Positions 25,362 through 34,221 of a stretch of DNA of 64,000 nt are shown one piece after another. The notes under the pieces were generated by a model that made no database searches, was not told where the DNA came from, and saw only the letters and a list, made by a program, of their open reading frames with translations. How positions within the stretch are numbered: position 1 is the stretch's first letter; each line of letters starts with the position of its first letter. The stretch is from positions 1-64,000 of the forward strand of contig NZ_CP007014.1 of NCBI RefSeq assembly GCF_000452705.1. Reading direction: 5' to 3'. This DNA comes from Pseudomonas syringae CC1557. Lineage in GTDB: Bacteria; Pseudomonadota; Gammaproteobacteria; Pseudomonadales; Pseudomonadaceae. The translations under genes and the position numbers were made by a program.

Positions 25362-26185
25362 TGGACCAGTACGTCGTCTTCGGTAACCCCATTGCTCACA
25401 GCAAGTCGCCGTTGATTCATCGTCTGTTTGCCGAGCAGACCGGGCAGCAGCTGGACTATCGGACTTCGTTGGCGCCGCTGGATGATTTCACCGCGTTCGC
25501 CCAGGCGTTTTTTCTGACCGGGCGTGGTGCCAACGTCACTGTGCCGTTCAAGGAAGAGGCGTATCGCCTGGCTGACAGCCTGACCGGGCGTGGGCAGCGT
25601 GCCGGAGCGGTCAACACCTTGAGCAAACTCGACGACGGTACGCTGCTGGGCGACAACACCGACGGTGCGGGACTGGTGCGCGACCTGACGGTTAATTGCG
25701 GGATTGCTCTGCGAGGCCGGCGGATTCTGTTGCTGGGCGCAGGCGGTGCTGTTCGCGGGGCGCTGGAGCCGTTGCTTGCGCAGCAGCCTGCGGCGTTGGT
25801 CATCGCCAATCGTACTGTCGAAAAAGCCGAACGACTGGCGCAGGAGTTTGCTGATCTGGGTCCGGTGTTCGCCAGCAGTTTCGACTGGCTTGAGGAGTCG
25901 GTGGACGTGATCATCAACGCGACCTCCGCCAGTCTGGCTGGAGAACTGCCACCGATTTCCCCGAGCCTGATCCAGCCCGGTGCGACCTTCTGCTACGACA
26001 TGATGTACAGCAAAGAGCCCACCGCTTTTTGCTGCTGGGCCACGGAACACGGCGCGGCGCAATCGGTTGACGGCCTGGGCATGCTGGTGGAACAGGCGGC
26101 AGAAGCCTTCCTGCTGTGGCGCGGCGTGCGCCCGGATTCAGCGCCGGTACTGGCTGAGTTGCGCAGGTTGCTGGCGACGGGCTGA
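25361..26185 (+). CDS. aroE: Shikimate dehydrogenase (NADP+)
   Basis: AroE reduces 3-dehydroshikimate to shikimate in aromatic amino acid synthesis. The 274-residue product has the substrate motifs [12 protein letters not shown] and [11 protein letters not shown] (catalytic Lys), the acid in [10 protein letters not shown], and the NADP-binding [10 protein letters not shown] and NRTVEKA. Its start codon overlaps the hemF stop. Confidence 0.98.
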
Positions 26186-26194
26186 AGCCTGTCT

Positions 26195-26325
26195 CTCGCT
26201 CCAAAGCTCCAGCGTGGGAACGCATTTCGTGACGCTCTGCGTCACAAGCCTGCGCCGCGCTGTGCGCTGAAGATCGGACGCATAGCGTCCAGAAATGCGT
26301 TGCCCCGCAGAGCGTCGGGACGATG
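26195..26325. repeat. Intergenic palindromic repeat, copy B
   Basis: The convergent gap between aroE and the SulP gene holds GTGACGCTCTGCGTCAC (26229-26245) and GGACGCATAGCGTCC (26276-26290), joined by a GCTCCAGCGTGGGAACGC block. The order of the modules is changed relative to copy D, as in composite REP/BIME-type repeats. Confidence 0.8.
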
Positions 26326-26334
26326 AGTTATGGC

Positions 26335-27903
26335 TCAATCCTCAAACAGAATCGGGCATTTCTCCGCACCTTCCAGTTTGTGCAACTCCTCGATCACAGG
26401 TGGTCGGGCATTGCGCAGAACCAGCACTCGCCCTTGCCGAGCCAGGCGTCTGGCTTCCTGGTGAAGCATCTCGACACCCGAGTAATCGATGAAGTTGATC
26501 TGCTGCGCGTCGATCACCACGCGTTGCGCCTGGGTGCGTTGCAGGCGGGTTTGCAGGTAGTGGCTGGCGCCGAAGAAAATCGAGCCGCCCACGCGCAGGA
26601 CATCTTCATCACCTTCACGCCACTGCTGCACACGGGGTTGCGAGGTACGTTTCAGGTAGAAGAACAGCGAAGCCAGAACGCCTGCGTAGATCGCGGTTTG
26701 CAGCTCCAGCAACAGCGTCGCCAGGCAGGTCAGCGCCATCACGAAAAACTCGGCGCGGCTGACCCGGAACAGCGCGCGAATGCCACGTCTATCCACCAGC
26801 CCCCAACAAATCAGCAGGATCGAGGCGGCCATGGCCGGGATCGGAATGTGCGAGATCAGCGAGGCTCCGGCGACAGCGAACAGCGCGACCCATAGCGCCG
26901 AAAATACCCCCGCCAACGGCGAGCTGGCACCCGCTTCATAGTTCAGCGCCGCACGGGTGAACGAGCCCGCAGACAGGTAGCCGGAAAACAGCGAGCCGAC
27001 CATATTCGACAGCCCCTGAGCACGGACTTCCTGATTGGCGTTGAGCATCTGTTGCGAGCGTGCCGACAGCGAGCGGGCAATCGACAGGCTGTTGACCAGC
27101 CCGAGCATGCCCACCGCTACGGCCGTCGGCAGCAGCCTGAGAATCACCTCAAGGTCCAGCGACAGCGGGCTGAATGGCGGCAGATGCCCGACGAAGGCGC
27201 TGACCACGCGCACCTGACCAAACATGGCCGGCCACAGCCAGACCAGCAGACCGCTCGATACCAGCGTGATCAGCAGCGTAGGCCAGCGTGGCACCAGCGC
27301 CTTGAGGCCGATGCCCAGCGCCAGGGTCAGCAGCCCGAGTATCAGCGAAGACGTATCGACTTCGCCGCGATGTTCAAGCACGGCGTTCAGGCTGTTGAGG
27401 GCAGTGGTCTGGCTCGGCAGGTCGAGCCCCAGCAGATTGGGCATCTGTCCGAGGGCAATCACGACGGCAGCGCCCAGGGTGAAACCGATGACAACTGAGT
27501 GGGAAACGAAATTCACCAGAGCGCCGAAACGCATCATCCCCAGTAATAACTGGAAGACTCCGGCGATGAAGGTCAGCAGCAGGATCAGCATGATGTAGTC
27601 CTGACTGGCCGGAACGGCAAGCGGACTGACACTGGCATACAGCACGATGGAAATAGCGGCGGTCGGCCCGCAGATCAGGTGCCAGGAAGAGCCCCACAGG
27701 CAGGCGATGATGACCGGAACAATCGCGGCGTACAGACCGTACTCCGGCGGCAGCCCGGCGATCAGTGCATAAGCGATTGATTGCGGCAGCGCCAGAATCG
27801 CTCCACTCAAACCCACCAGCGCGTCCCGCCCCACGCTGGCGCGAGTCTGACGCGGCAGCCAGGCGAGAAACGGCAGGAATTTATGGTGATTGAGCCAGCG
27901 CAT
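26335..27903 (-). CDS. SulP-family anion transporter with STAS domain
   Basis: A 522-residue inner-membrane transporter starting MRWLNHHKFLPFLAWLPRQTRA; the longer frame runs into repeat copy C and is rejected. About ten to twelve hydrophobic segments with the SulP signature (LPQSIAYALIAGLPPEYGLYAAIVPVIIACLWGSS) are followed by a C-terminal STAS domain (about 420-510, VVIDAQQINFIDYSGVEML). The substrate may be sulfate or bicarbonate; the neighbouring choline-sulfatase locus makes sulfate attractive, but this is inference. Confidence 0.92.
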   Translation of the reverse strand: MRWLNHHKFLPFLAWLPRQTRASVGRDALVGLSGAILALPQSIAYALIAGLPPEYGLYAAIVPVIIACLWGSSWHLICGPTAAISIVLYASVSPLAVPASQDYIMLILLLTFIAGVFQLLLGMMRFGALVNFVSHSVVIGFTLGAAVVIALGQMPNLLGLDLPSQTTALNSLNAVLEHRGEVDTSSLILGLLTLALGIGLKALVPRWPTLLITLVSSGLLVWLWPAMFGQVRVVSAFVGHLPPFSPLSLDLEVILRLLPTAVAVGMLGLVNSLSIARSLSARSQQMLNANQEVRAQGLSNMVGSLFSGYLSAGSFTRAALNYEAGASSPLAGVFSALWVALFAVAGASLISHIPIPAMAASILLICWGLVDRRGIRALFRVSRAEFFVMALTCLATLLLELQTAIYAGVLASLFFYLKRTSQPRVQQWREGDEDVLRVGGSIFFGASHYLQTRLQRTQAQRVVIDAQQINFIDYSGVEMLHQEARRLARQGRVLVLRNARPPVIEELHKLEGAEKCPILFED

Positions 27904-27924
27904 CGGTCCCTCGGGTGAGTAAAT

Positions 27925-28060
27925 GTAGAGGACGCAGAGCGTCCGGAACTGCATGCACGCGGAGCATGGGCTCGATCAGCGTACGTCCTGAGACGCCTAT
28001 CGTTGCTCACGCTCCAGCGTGGTAATGCCCTTCGTGACGCGCCGCGTCACCAACGACAGC
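27925..28060. repeat. Intergenic palindromic repeat, copy C
   Basis: The gap between choX and the SulP gene holds GGACGCAGAGCGTCC (27930-27944) and GTGACGCGCCGCGTCAC (28034-28050), with the CTCACGCTCCAGCGTGG block between them. It lies where the SulP promoter should be. Confidence 0.8.
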
Positions 28061-28067
28061 ATTACAC

Positions 28068-28994
28068 CTACAACTTCGCCTTCACCGCCGCCAGCCCATC
28101 CTTGCCATCAACGGTTTGTACGCCATCCAGCCACTTGTCCAGCACCGTCGGGTTGGCCTTGATCCAGGCTTTGGCCGCGTCGCTGTTGCTGACTTTCTTG
28201 TTGGTCACGTCGGCCATGATGCTGTTTTCCATGTCCAGGGTGAAGCTCAGGTTGGTCAGCAGCTTGCCGACGTTCGGGCAGGCTTGTGCATAACCTTTGC
28301 GGGTCAGGGTGAAGACCGAGCCGGTGTCGCCGAAATATTTCTCGCCACCCTTCAGGTAGTGCATGCCCTTGATCTGCACATTCATCGGGTGCGGCGTCCA
28401 GCCGAGGAAAACCACAAACGCTTTCTTCTTCACGTTGCGATTGACCTCGGCGAGCATCGCCTGCTCGCTGGACTCAACCAGCTTCCACTTGCCCAGATCG
28501 AACTCGTTCTTCTTGATGATCTCCTGCAGCGACAGGTTGGCGGGTGCGCCCGAGCCGATGCCATAGATCTTCTTGTCGAACTTGTCGGCAAATTTGCTCA
28601 GGTCGGCAAAATCGTGCACCCCTGCGTCCCAGACGTAATCCGGCACAGCCAGCGTGAACTCGGTGCCCTCAAGGTTTTTCGCCAGTTGCGTCACATCGCC
28701 AGTGGCCACGAACTTGTCGTAGAAGCCCTGCTGCGCCGGCATCCAGTTACCCAGAAACACGTCCAGCTTGCCGTCTTTCAAACCGCCGTAGGCAATCGGC
28801 ACCGCCAGCGTGTCGACCTTGGCCTTGTAGCCCAGGCCTTCAAGCACCAAGCTGGTGATGGCGTTGGTGGCAGCGATGTCGCTCCAGCCAGGATCGGCCA
28901 TCTTTACGGTGCTGCAACTGGCGTCCTCTGCTTGTGCCGCAAGGCTGCCGAGCGTCATGACTGCGGCTGCAACGGCTGTGGATAACTTCTTCAT
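28068..28994 (-). CDS. choX: Choline/quaternary-amine ABC transporter substrate-binding protein
   Basis: A 308-residue periplasmic binding protein of the glycine betaine/choline type, with a signal peptide (about 1-22, MKKLSTAVAAAVMTLGSLAAQA). Features include KMADPGWSDIAATNAITSLVLEGLGY, FLGNWMPAQQGFY and GIGSGAPANLSLQEII, usual for ChoX-like proteins. No permease or ATPase gene is next to it, so it probably docks on a transporter core encoded elsewhere, as known for orphan binding proteins with CbcWV in Pseudomonas. betC lies immediately upstream on the same strand. Confidence 0.92.
   Translation of the reverse strand: MKKLSTAVAAAVMTLGSLAAQAEDASCSTVKMADPGWSDIAATNAITSLVLEGLGYKAKVDTLAVPIAYGGLKDGKLDVFLGNWMPAQQGFYDKFVATGDVTQLAKNLEGTEFTLAVPDYVWDAGVHDFADLSKFADKFDKKIYGIGSGAPANLSLQEIIKKNEFDLGKWKLVESSEQAMLAEVNRNVKKKAFVVFLGWTPHPMNVQIKGMHYLKGGEKYFGDTGSVFTLTRKGYAQACPNVGKLLTNLSFTLDMENSIMADVTNKKVSNSDAAKAWIKANPTVLDKWLDGVQTVDGKDGLAAVKAKL
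28977..28985 (-). promoter_or_regulatory. Perfect DnaA box in choX signal-peptide codons
   Basis: TGTGGATAA (plus strand) lies at codons 4-6 of choX. It is the farthest perfect DnaA box from dnaA seen in this window. Confidence 0.35.
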
Positions 28995-29033
28995 TGATGT
29001 ACCCCTTTTTTGATTTTTTTGGTGTGGGCAGGG

Positions 29034-30539
29034 TCAAGGTTGCGGAAAACGTGCCTTGCGCTCCAGATCGTCGAGATCAATGTGGTTGCGCATGTACTGC
29101 TGACTGGCGTCGACCAGTGGCTGGTGATCCCAACTCTTCAGCTTGCCGGTTGCCAGCGATTTGGCGACAAAGCGCCTTCTGCGCTGGCTGGCGAGCACCT
29201 GTTGGTGTATCGCCGGGATGTCCCATTTGGCCCGAGCTTCGACCAGGAAGTCATTGAAGATCTTTTCATGAGCTGCCGATTGGCTCAGATCCTTTTGCTC
29301 TTTCGGGTCCTTCTTCACATCGAACAGCAGGCACGGGTCCTGTTCCGAGTAAATGAATTTGTAGGCGCCACGACGGATCATCATCAGCGGGCTGTTCGTG
29401 CCTTCGGCCATGTATTCACCAAAGACCTCATCGTGCCCGCCTTTGCGTTTCAGGTGCGGCATCAGCGAGCGTCCGTCCAGCGGCAAGCCGGCGTCCAGCT
29501 TGCCGTTGGCCATTTCGACAAAGGTCGGCAACAGGTCGGCCGTCGACACTGAAGCACTGACCCGGCCCGGTTTGAACTGCCCCGGTGCATACACCACCAG
29601 CGGCACGCGAGCGGCCATTTCAAACCAGTGCATTTTGTACCAGAGGCCCTTCTCGCCGAGCATGTCGCCATGATCGCCGGAGAACACCACGATGGTGTCT
29701 TCCCCCAGCCCGACTTCATCCAGCGTCTGCATCAGTTTGCCGACGTTAAGGTCAATGTAGCTGCAGGCGCCAAAGTAGGCGCGGCGCGCATCACGAATCT
29801 TGTGGGTCGGCAGTGGTTTGTCCCACAGGTCGTAGACCTTGAGCAGCCGTTGCGAATGCGGGTCCAGCGCGGCCTGATTGGCGTGCGGCGTAGGCATCGG
29901 GATTTCGTCGTTGCTGTACAGGTCCCAGAACGGCAGCGGAATGGTGTACGGGTCGTGCGGGTGAGTCATGGAAACAGTCAGGCAGAACGGCGCGTCACCG
30001 TCCTGCCGCACATGGTCGTAGAGGTACTGCTGAGCCTTGAACAGCACCTCTTCATCGAAATCCAGCTGGTTGGTGCGAATGCACGGGCCCGCCTGCAAAA
30101 CCGATGACATGTTGTGGTACCAGCTCGGCCGCACATCCGGTTCGTCCCAGTTCACCGACCAGCCGTAGTCGGCGGGGTAAATATCACTGGTCAGGCGTTC
30201 TTCGTAACCGTGCAACTGATCCGGTCCGCAAAAATGCATCTTGCCCGCGAGCGCGGTCTTGTAGCCCAGTGCGCGCAGGTAATGCGCATAAGTCGGGATA
30301 TCCGCCGGAAAGTCGGCCGCGTTGTCATACGCGCCGATCTTGGTGGGCAGCTGACCGCTGACCAGAGTGAAGCGCGATGGCGCACACAGCGGGCTGTTGC
30401 AATATGCCGAGTCGAACACCACGCCCCCAGCGGCGAGGCGGCTCAGATTTGGCATCAGAATTGGTGAGCGGGCGTATAACGGCAACATCGGCGCGGCCAT
30501 TTGATCGGCCATGATGAACAGAATATTTTTGCGCTTCAT
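29034..30539 (-). CDS. betC: Choline sulfatase
   Basis: BetC hydrolyses choline-O-sulfate to choline and sulfate, feeding betaine synthesis and sulfur supply. The probable start is MKRKNILFIMADQ (30539, 501 residues); an ATG six codons earlier is possible. The sulfatase motif CAPSRFTLVSG contains the Cys converted to formylglycine, and metal-binding segments IMADQ and FSGDHGDMLGEKGLW are present. It lies beside choX and the divergent LysR regulator, the classical choline-sulfate arrangement. Confidence 0.96.
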   Translation of the reverse strand: MKRKNILFIMADQMAAPMLPLYARSPILMPNLSRLAAGGVVFDSAYCNSPLCAPSRFTLVSGQLPTKIGAYDNAADFPADIPTYAHYLRALGYKTALAGKMHFCGPDQLHGYEERLTSDIYPADYGWSVNWDEPDVRPSWYHNMSSVLQAGPCIRTNQLDFDEEVLFKAQQYLYDHVRQDGDAPFCLTVSMTHPHDPYTIPLPFWDLYSNDEIPMPTPHANQAALDPHSQRLLKVYDLWDKPLPTHKIRDARRAYFGACSYIDLNVGKLMQTLDEVGLGEDTIVVFSGDHGDMLGEKGLWYKMHWFEMAARVPLVVYAPGQFKPGRVSASVSTADLLPTFVEMANGKLDAGLPLDGRSLMPHLKRKGGHDEVFGEYMAEGTNSPLMMIRRGAYKFIYSEQDPCLLFDVKKDPKEQKDLSQSAAHEKIFNDFLVEARAKWDIPAIHQQVLASQRRRRFVAKSLATGKLKSWDHQPLVDASQQYMRNHIDLDDLERKARFPQP

Positions 30540-30653
30540 GTAATCGCTGCATCCCATTGTGAAAAGTTATGCGAAAGTGCCGGGTACGAGGATGAAGCCC
30601 TCGTGTTTGATGGTAAAGCCCATGTGCAGCAATGCCTAGGATAAGCACCGCTT

Positions 30654-31604
30654 ATGTTTAAAGCTTTTGGCGATATGTCCCTCGATCTGCTGCGTGCCTT
30701 TGAAGTTGCAGCCCGCCTGCGCAGCTTTACCGCTGCGGCAATCGAGCTAGGCACTACCCAGCCTGCCGTCAGCCAACAGATCAAGCGCCTCGAAGAACAG
30801 CTAAACACCCGGCTGTTTGACCGGATTTATCGTGGCATCGAGCTTACCGAAGCCGGTGAAATATTGTTCAGCCATGTGCAAGCTGGCTTGCAGTCCATCG
30901 ACAGCGGGCTGATAGCTATCACCGAGCAGCACCAGCACGAGGTGCTCCAGGTCGCCACTGACTTTGCCTTCGCCGCCTACTGGCTGATGCCGCGCCTGCA
31001 CCGCTTCCACAAGGTCAACCCGGACGTGGACGTCAGTCTGGTGACCAGCGAGCGTACCCACAGCATGTTACGCGCTGATATCGATGTCGCCGTACTGTTC
31101 GGCGACGGGCGTTTCAAACAAGGCGAAAGCCACTGGCTGTTCAGCGAAGAAGTCTTCCCGGTGTGCAGTCCGTTGCTGATTGCCGGCCGCCAGACGCCTT
31201 TGTCCAATGACGCCTTGCGCGACTTTCCGTTGCTGCACCTGCGCGGCGAGAGCATCAACAACTGGTTCGACTGGGCGGGTGTGTTCCGCGCACTCGATAT
31301 TCCCCAGGCCCCCGCGCCCGGTCAGCTGCGCTTCGACAATTACACCTTGCTGATCCAGGCTGCGATAGGTGGACAAGGCATCGCTATCGGCTGGAAGCAT
31401 CTGGTCGATGGTCTGCTCGATCAGGGCCTGCTCTGCCGCCCCATCGCCGGCGCTGCGATTTCCGGCCACGGTTACTACGTGGTTTTGCCTCAACGTAAAC
31501 GACGGGTGCAGATCGTTCAGCAATTCATGGACTGGCTGGCGAGTGAACAGGCGTTGAGCGGGGTTTCATTGGCGGGTAGGCCGTTGCCGTCGATTGCGGT
31601 GTAA
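30654..31604 (+). CDS. LysR-type regulator of choline-sulfate utilisation
   Basis: A 316-residue LysR-family regulator with an N-terminal winged helix (about 8-66, MSLDLLRAFEVAARLRSFTAAAIELGTTQPAVSQQIKRLE) and a periplasmic-binding-like effector domain. It is divergent from betC with 114 bp between starts, the usual layout for the regulator of the betC cluster. AGGATAAG lies 8 bp before the ATG at 30654; an ATG at residue 8 is an alternative start. Confidence 0.93.
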   Translation: MFKAFGDMSLDLLRAFEVAARLRSFTAAAIELGTTQPAVSQQIKRLEEQLNTRLFDRIYRGIELTEAGEILFSHVQAGLQSIDSGLIAITEQHQHEVLQVATDFAFAAYWLMPRLHRFHKVNPDVDVSLVTSERTHSMLRADIDVAVLFGDGRFKQGESHWLFSEEVFPVCSPLLIAGRQTPLSNDALRDFPLLHLRGESINNWFDWAGVFRALDIPQAPAPGQLRFDNYTLLIQAAIGGQGIAIGWKHLVDGLLDQGLLCRPIAGAAISGHGYYVVLPQRKRRVQIVQQFMDWLASEQALSGVSLAGRPLPSIAV

Positions 31605-31623
31605 TATTGCCCTGCTGAAAAGT

Positions 31624-31635
31624 GACCGTTCGGTC
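31624..31635. promoter_or_regulatory. TetR-type operator-like palindrome
   Basis: GACCGTTCGGTC has two perfect 5-bp arms (GACCG/CGGTC) around 2 bp, the pattern often bound by TetR-family repressors. It lies 118 bp before the hydrolase ATG and just after the LysR stop. No TetR gene is in the window. Confidence 0.45.
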
Positions 31636-31752
31636 TGTTACAGCGCAAACTTCAAAAAAAAATGGTCATGCATACGCTTTAAGATCATCAGCCGCCTGCC
31701 ATAGGCCGCTTGAAATAAATGCTGAAAAGACCAAGACAGAGGGTCATCAGAA

Positions 31753-32577
31753 ATGCCGGATCTACTCATCGACGGTAAGACACTTCACTATTCTGACCAA
31801 GGCACTGGCCCGGTTGTCTTGCTGGGGCACAGTTACCTCTGGGACAAGGCGATGTGGAGTGCGCAGATCGACACGCTGGCCAGCCAGTATCGGGTGATTG
31901 TGCCGGACCTTTGGGGGCACGGGGACTCCAGCGGGTTTCCAGAGGGCACGCGCAATCTCGATGATCTGGCCCGCCACGCGCTGGCGCTGCTGGATCATTT
32001 GAATATCGAGCGTTGCAGCATCGTCGGGCTGTCGGTGGGTGGTATGTGGGGCGCCATTGCGGCGCTGCTGGCGCCTGAGCGCATCATCGGGCTGGTGTTG
32101 ATGGACACTTATCTGGGCAAGGAGTCGGAGGCCAAGAAGGCCTACTACTTCTCGCTACTCGACAAGCTGGAAGAAACGGGTGCTTTCCCTGCGCCGCTGC
32201 TGGACATCGTGGTGCCGATCTTTTTTCGTCCTGGCATTGATCCGCAGTCGCCTGTGTATCAGGCCTTTCGAGCGGCGTTGGCGGGCATGAATGCAGAGCA
32301 GTTGCGCGAGTCCGTTGTACCGTTGGGGCGGATGATCTTTGGCCGTGATGACCGGCTCGGGTTGCTTGAGCAACTGAATGCAGATACCACACTAGTAATG
32401 TGCGGCGATGCGGACATCCCGCGCCCGCCTGAGGAAACTCGTGAGATGGCCAGTCTTATTGGCTGCTCTTATGTGCTGGTGCCTGAGGCGGGGCATATCG
32501 CCAATCTGGAAAATCCGGCGTTTGTGTCGGGGGCTTTGATGGCGTTTTTGGCGCGGGTGAATCAGAAGCAGGGTTGA
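31753..32577 (+). CDS. Alpha/beta-fold hydrolase
   Basis: A 274-residue hydrolase. The start MPDLLIDGKTLHYSDQGTGPVVLLGHSY supplies the oxyanion region. The nucleophile elbow is GLSVGG (Ser), the acid probably lies in CGDADIPRPPEE and the catalytic His is in EAGHIANLENP. No signal peptide is seen. The substrate is not evident. It stands alone after the LysR gene, 148 bp away, with a possible TetR operator upstream. Confidence 0.88.
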   Translation: MPDLLIDGKTLHYSDQGTGPVVLLGHSYLWDKAMWSAQIDTLASQYRVIVPDLWGHGDSSGFPEGTRNLDDLARHALALLDHLNIERCSIVGLSVGGMWGAIAALLAPERIIGLVLMDTYLGKESEAKKAYYFSLLDKLEETGAFPAPLLDIVVPIFFRPGIDPQSPVYQAFRAALAGMNAEQLRESVVPLGRMIFGRDDRLGLLEQLNADTTLVMCGDADIPRPPEETREMASLIGCSYVLVPEAGHIANLENPAFVSGALMAFLARVNQKQG

Positions 32578-32584
32578 GCACATC

Positions 32585-32725
32585 AGACGCTCAAGATCGG
32601 ACGCAGAGCGTCCAGAACGGCATGCCGACGCGGAGCGTCGCACGATAGTCGAGATTATCGTTCCTCACGCTCCAGCGTGGGAACGCCCTGCGTGACGCTC
32701 CGCGTCACAAGTCTGCACGTGGTCG
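32585..32725. repeat. Intergenic palindromic repeat, copy D
   Basis: This is the fullest copy: GGACGCAGAGCGTCC (32599-32613), the AGAACGGCATGCC and CACGATAGTCGAGATTATCG blocks, TCCTCACGCTCCAGCGTGGG, then GTGACGCTCCGCGTCAC (32692-32708). It fills the convergent gap between the hydrolase and the RcnB/CigR-like gene. Confidence 0.85.
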
Positions 32726-32750
32726 CGCATTCAAGGGCGTCAGCAGGCTA

Positions 32751-33281
32751 TCAATTCAACACCCCATCCAGAATCGCGTACACAATTCCCGAACCCACGG
32801 CGATCAGCACCACGTCGGTGCCCAGGCGGCGCCATTCGTAGCCGTCATAACGTGGCAGGTATTGCAGCGAGCGGCTGTCCAGGCGTTTGCCGTAACCCGG
32901 TGGCAACGGACGGCCCTTGGCGATGTGTACGCCAGGTGGCAACGGCTGGCCTCGGCCGATGACGTCGCGGTGTTGCTGGAAAGTCTGGCGCACGTCGCCG
33001 AAATCCTGCGGTGGACGGTTGCCGCCACGGTTGTCCTGATGAGCCTGTTTACCAGGCTGATTGCCCGGGCCTTTATCCGGACCCCTGCCGTTATCATTGC
33101 CCGGACCACGGTCATTGCCAAGCTCGTTATGCCCGCCATTGTCCTGCGGCCCCGGTTGTTGGAGACCACGGTTATCGCCCGGGCCCTCGCCGCGCTGGTC
33201 TGGCGGCGCAGCTTGCAGCAGCGGGCTGGCGCTGATCATCAAGATGCCCAGGCCAGTGATAAAACGGTTTGGCAGTTTCAT
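32751..33281 (-). CDS. RcnB/CigR-like small exported protein
   Basis: The ATG at 33281 gives 176 residues with an AGGAAG ribosome binding site; the longer frame passes through a terminator and is rejected. A signal peptide (MKLPNRFITGLGILMISASPLLQA) is followed by a low-complexity Gly/Asn/Asp/Gln/Pro-rich stretch (about 25-90). The C-terminal domain has LPPGVHIAKGRPLPPGYGKR and LPRYDGYEWRRLGTDVVLIAVGSGIVYAILDGVLN. This domain resembles RcnB and the Salmonella CigR family. A final hydrophobic segment could insert in a membrane. Its exact role is unknown. Confidence 0.75.
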   Translation of the reverse strand: MKLPNRFITGLGILMISASPLLQAAPPDQRGEGPGDNRGLQQPGPQDNGGHNELGNDRGPGNDNGRGPDKGPGNQPGKQAHQDNRGGNRPPQDFGDVRQTFQQHRDVIGRGQPLPPGVHIAKGRPLPPGYGKRLDSRSLQYLPRYDGYEWRRLGTDVVLIAVGSGIVYAILDGVLN

Positions 33282-33310
33282 GGGTGCTTCCTCGGCGTCA
33301 CTCAATGCAG

Positions 33311-33347
33311 CAAAAAAGGGGTTCATGACGATGGTCATGAACCCCTT
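33311..33347 (-). terminator. Intrinsic terminator of trpBA
   Basis: A perfect 14-bp stem (AAGGGGTTCATGAC paired with GTCATGAACCCCTT around GATG) is followed on the minus strand by TTTTTT. It lies about 60 bp after the trpA stop and only 30 bp before the next minus-strand start codon. Confidence 0.9.
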
Positions 33348-33408
33348 ATGTCTTGCTACATAGAACCGTTGATAGCGCTTTGATTCCTCTGTATCAGAAA
33401 CTTTACCC

Positions 33409-34221
33409 TCAGCTGGCGCGCGCGTTACGTACACCCTCGGCCAATGCGGCGCACAGCGTCAGTACGCCATCAATCGCTTGCTCCGGCGACTCGGCGGTGG
33501 CGATCTTGTCGACGAACGCCGAGCCCACCACAACACCGTCAGCCAGACGAGCAATGGCGGCGGCCTGCTCGGGTGTGCGAATACCGAAACCAACGCTGAT
33601 CGGCAGATCAGTGTGACGACGCAGACGCGCGATGGCTTCAGTGACATGCTCGGTGGTCGCCGAACCGGCACCGGTCACACCGGCAACCGACACGTAGTAG
33701 ACAAACCCGGAGCTGCGCTGCAACACACGCGGCAGGCGCGCATCGTCGGTGGTCGGCGTGGTCAGGCGGATGAAGTCGATGCCGGACGTCTGCGCAGGGG
33801 TTGCCAGCTCGGCATCGTGCTCGGGCGGCAGGTCAACGATGATCAGGCCATCGACGCCCGCTTCCTTCGCCTGCGCCACGAACGCTTCAACGCCAAAACG
33901 ATGAATCGGGTTGTAGTAACCCATCAGCACGATCGGCGTGGTTTGATCGTCGACACGAAACTCGCTGACCATCTGCAAGGTTTTTTGCAGGGTCTGGCCC
34001 GCGTCCAGGGCGCGCAGTGTCGCCAGCTGAATGGCTACTCCGTCTGCCATCGGATCGGTGAACGGCATGCCCAGCTCGATCACGTCAGCGCCCGCAGCCG
34101 GCAAGCCCTTGAGGACTTTAAGCGAAGTGTCGTAGCCAGGATCACCGGCAGTGATGAAGGTCACCAGCGCCGCACGGCCTTCGGTTTTCAGCTGGGCGAA
34201 ACGTTGTTCCAGACGGCTCAT
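33409..34221 (-). CDS. trpA: Tryptophan synthase alpha subunit
   Basis: TrpA cleaves indole-3-glycerol phosphate and passes indole to TrpB. The 270-residue TIM-barrel protein has the catalytic Glu in [16 protein letters not shown], the loop Asp in [12 protein letters not shown] and the phosphate site [12 protein letters not shown] (here [11 protein letters not shown]). It overlaps the trpB stop by 4 bp. Confidence 0.98.
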   Translation of the reverse strand: MSRLEQRFAQLKTEGRAALVTFITAGDPGYDTSLKVLKGLPAAGADVIELGMPFTDPMADGVAIQLATLRALDAGQTLQKTLQMVSEFRVDDQTTPIVLMGYYNPIHRFGVEAFVAQAKEAGVDGLIIVDLPPEHDAELATPAQTSGIDFIRLTTPTTDDARLPRVLQRSSGFVYYVSVAGVTGAGSATTEHVTEAIARLRRHTDLPISVGFGIRTPEQAAAIARLADGVVVGSAFVDKIATAESPEQAIDGVLTLCAALAEGVRNARAS

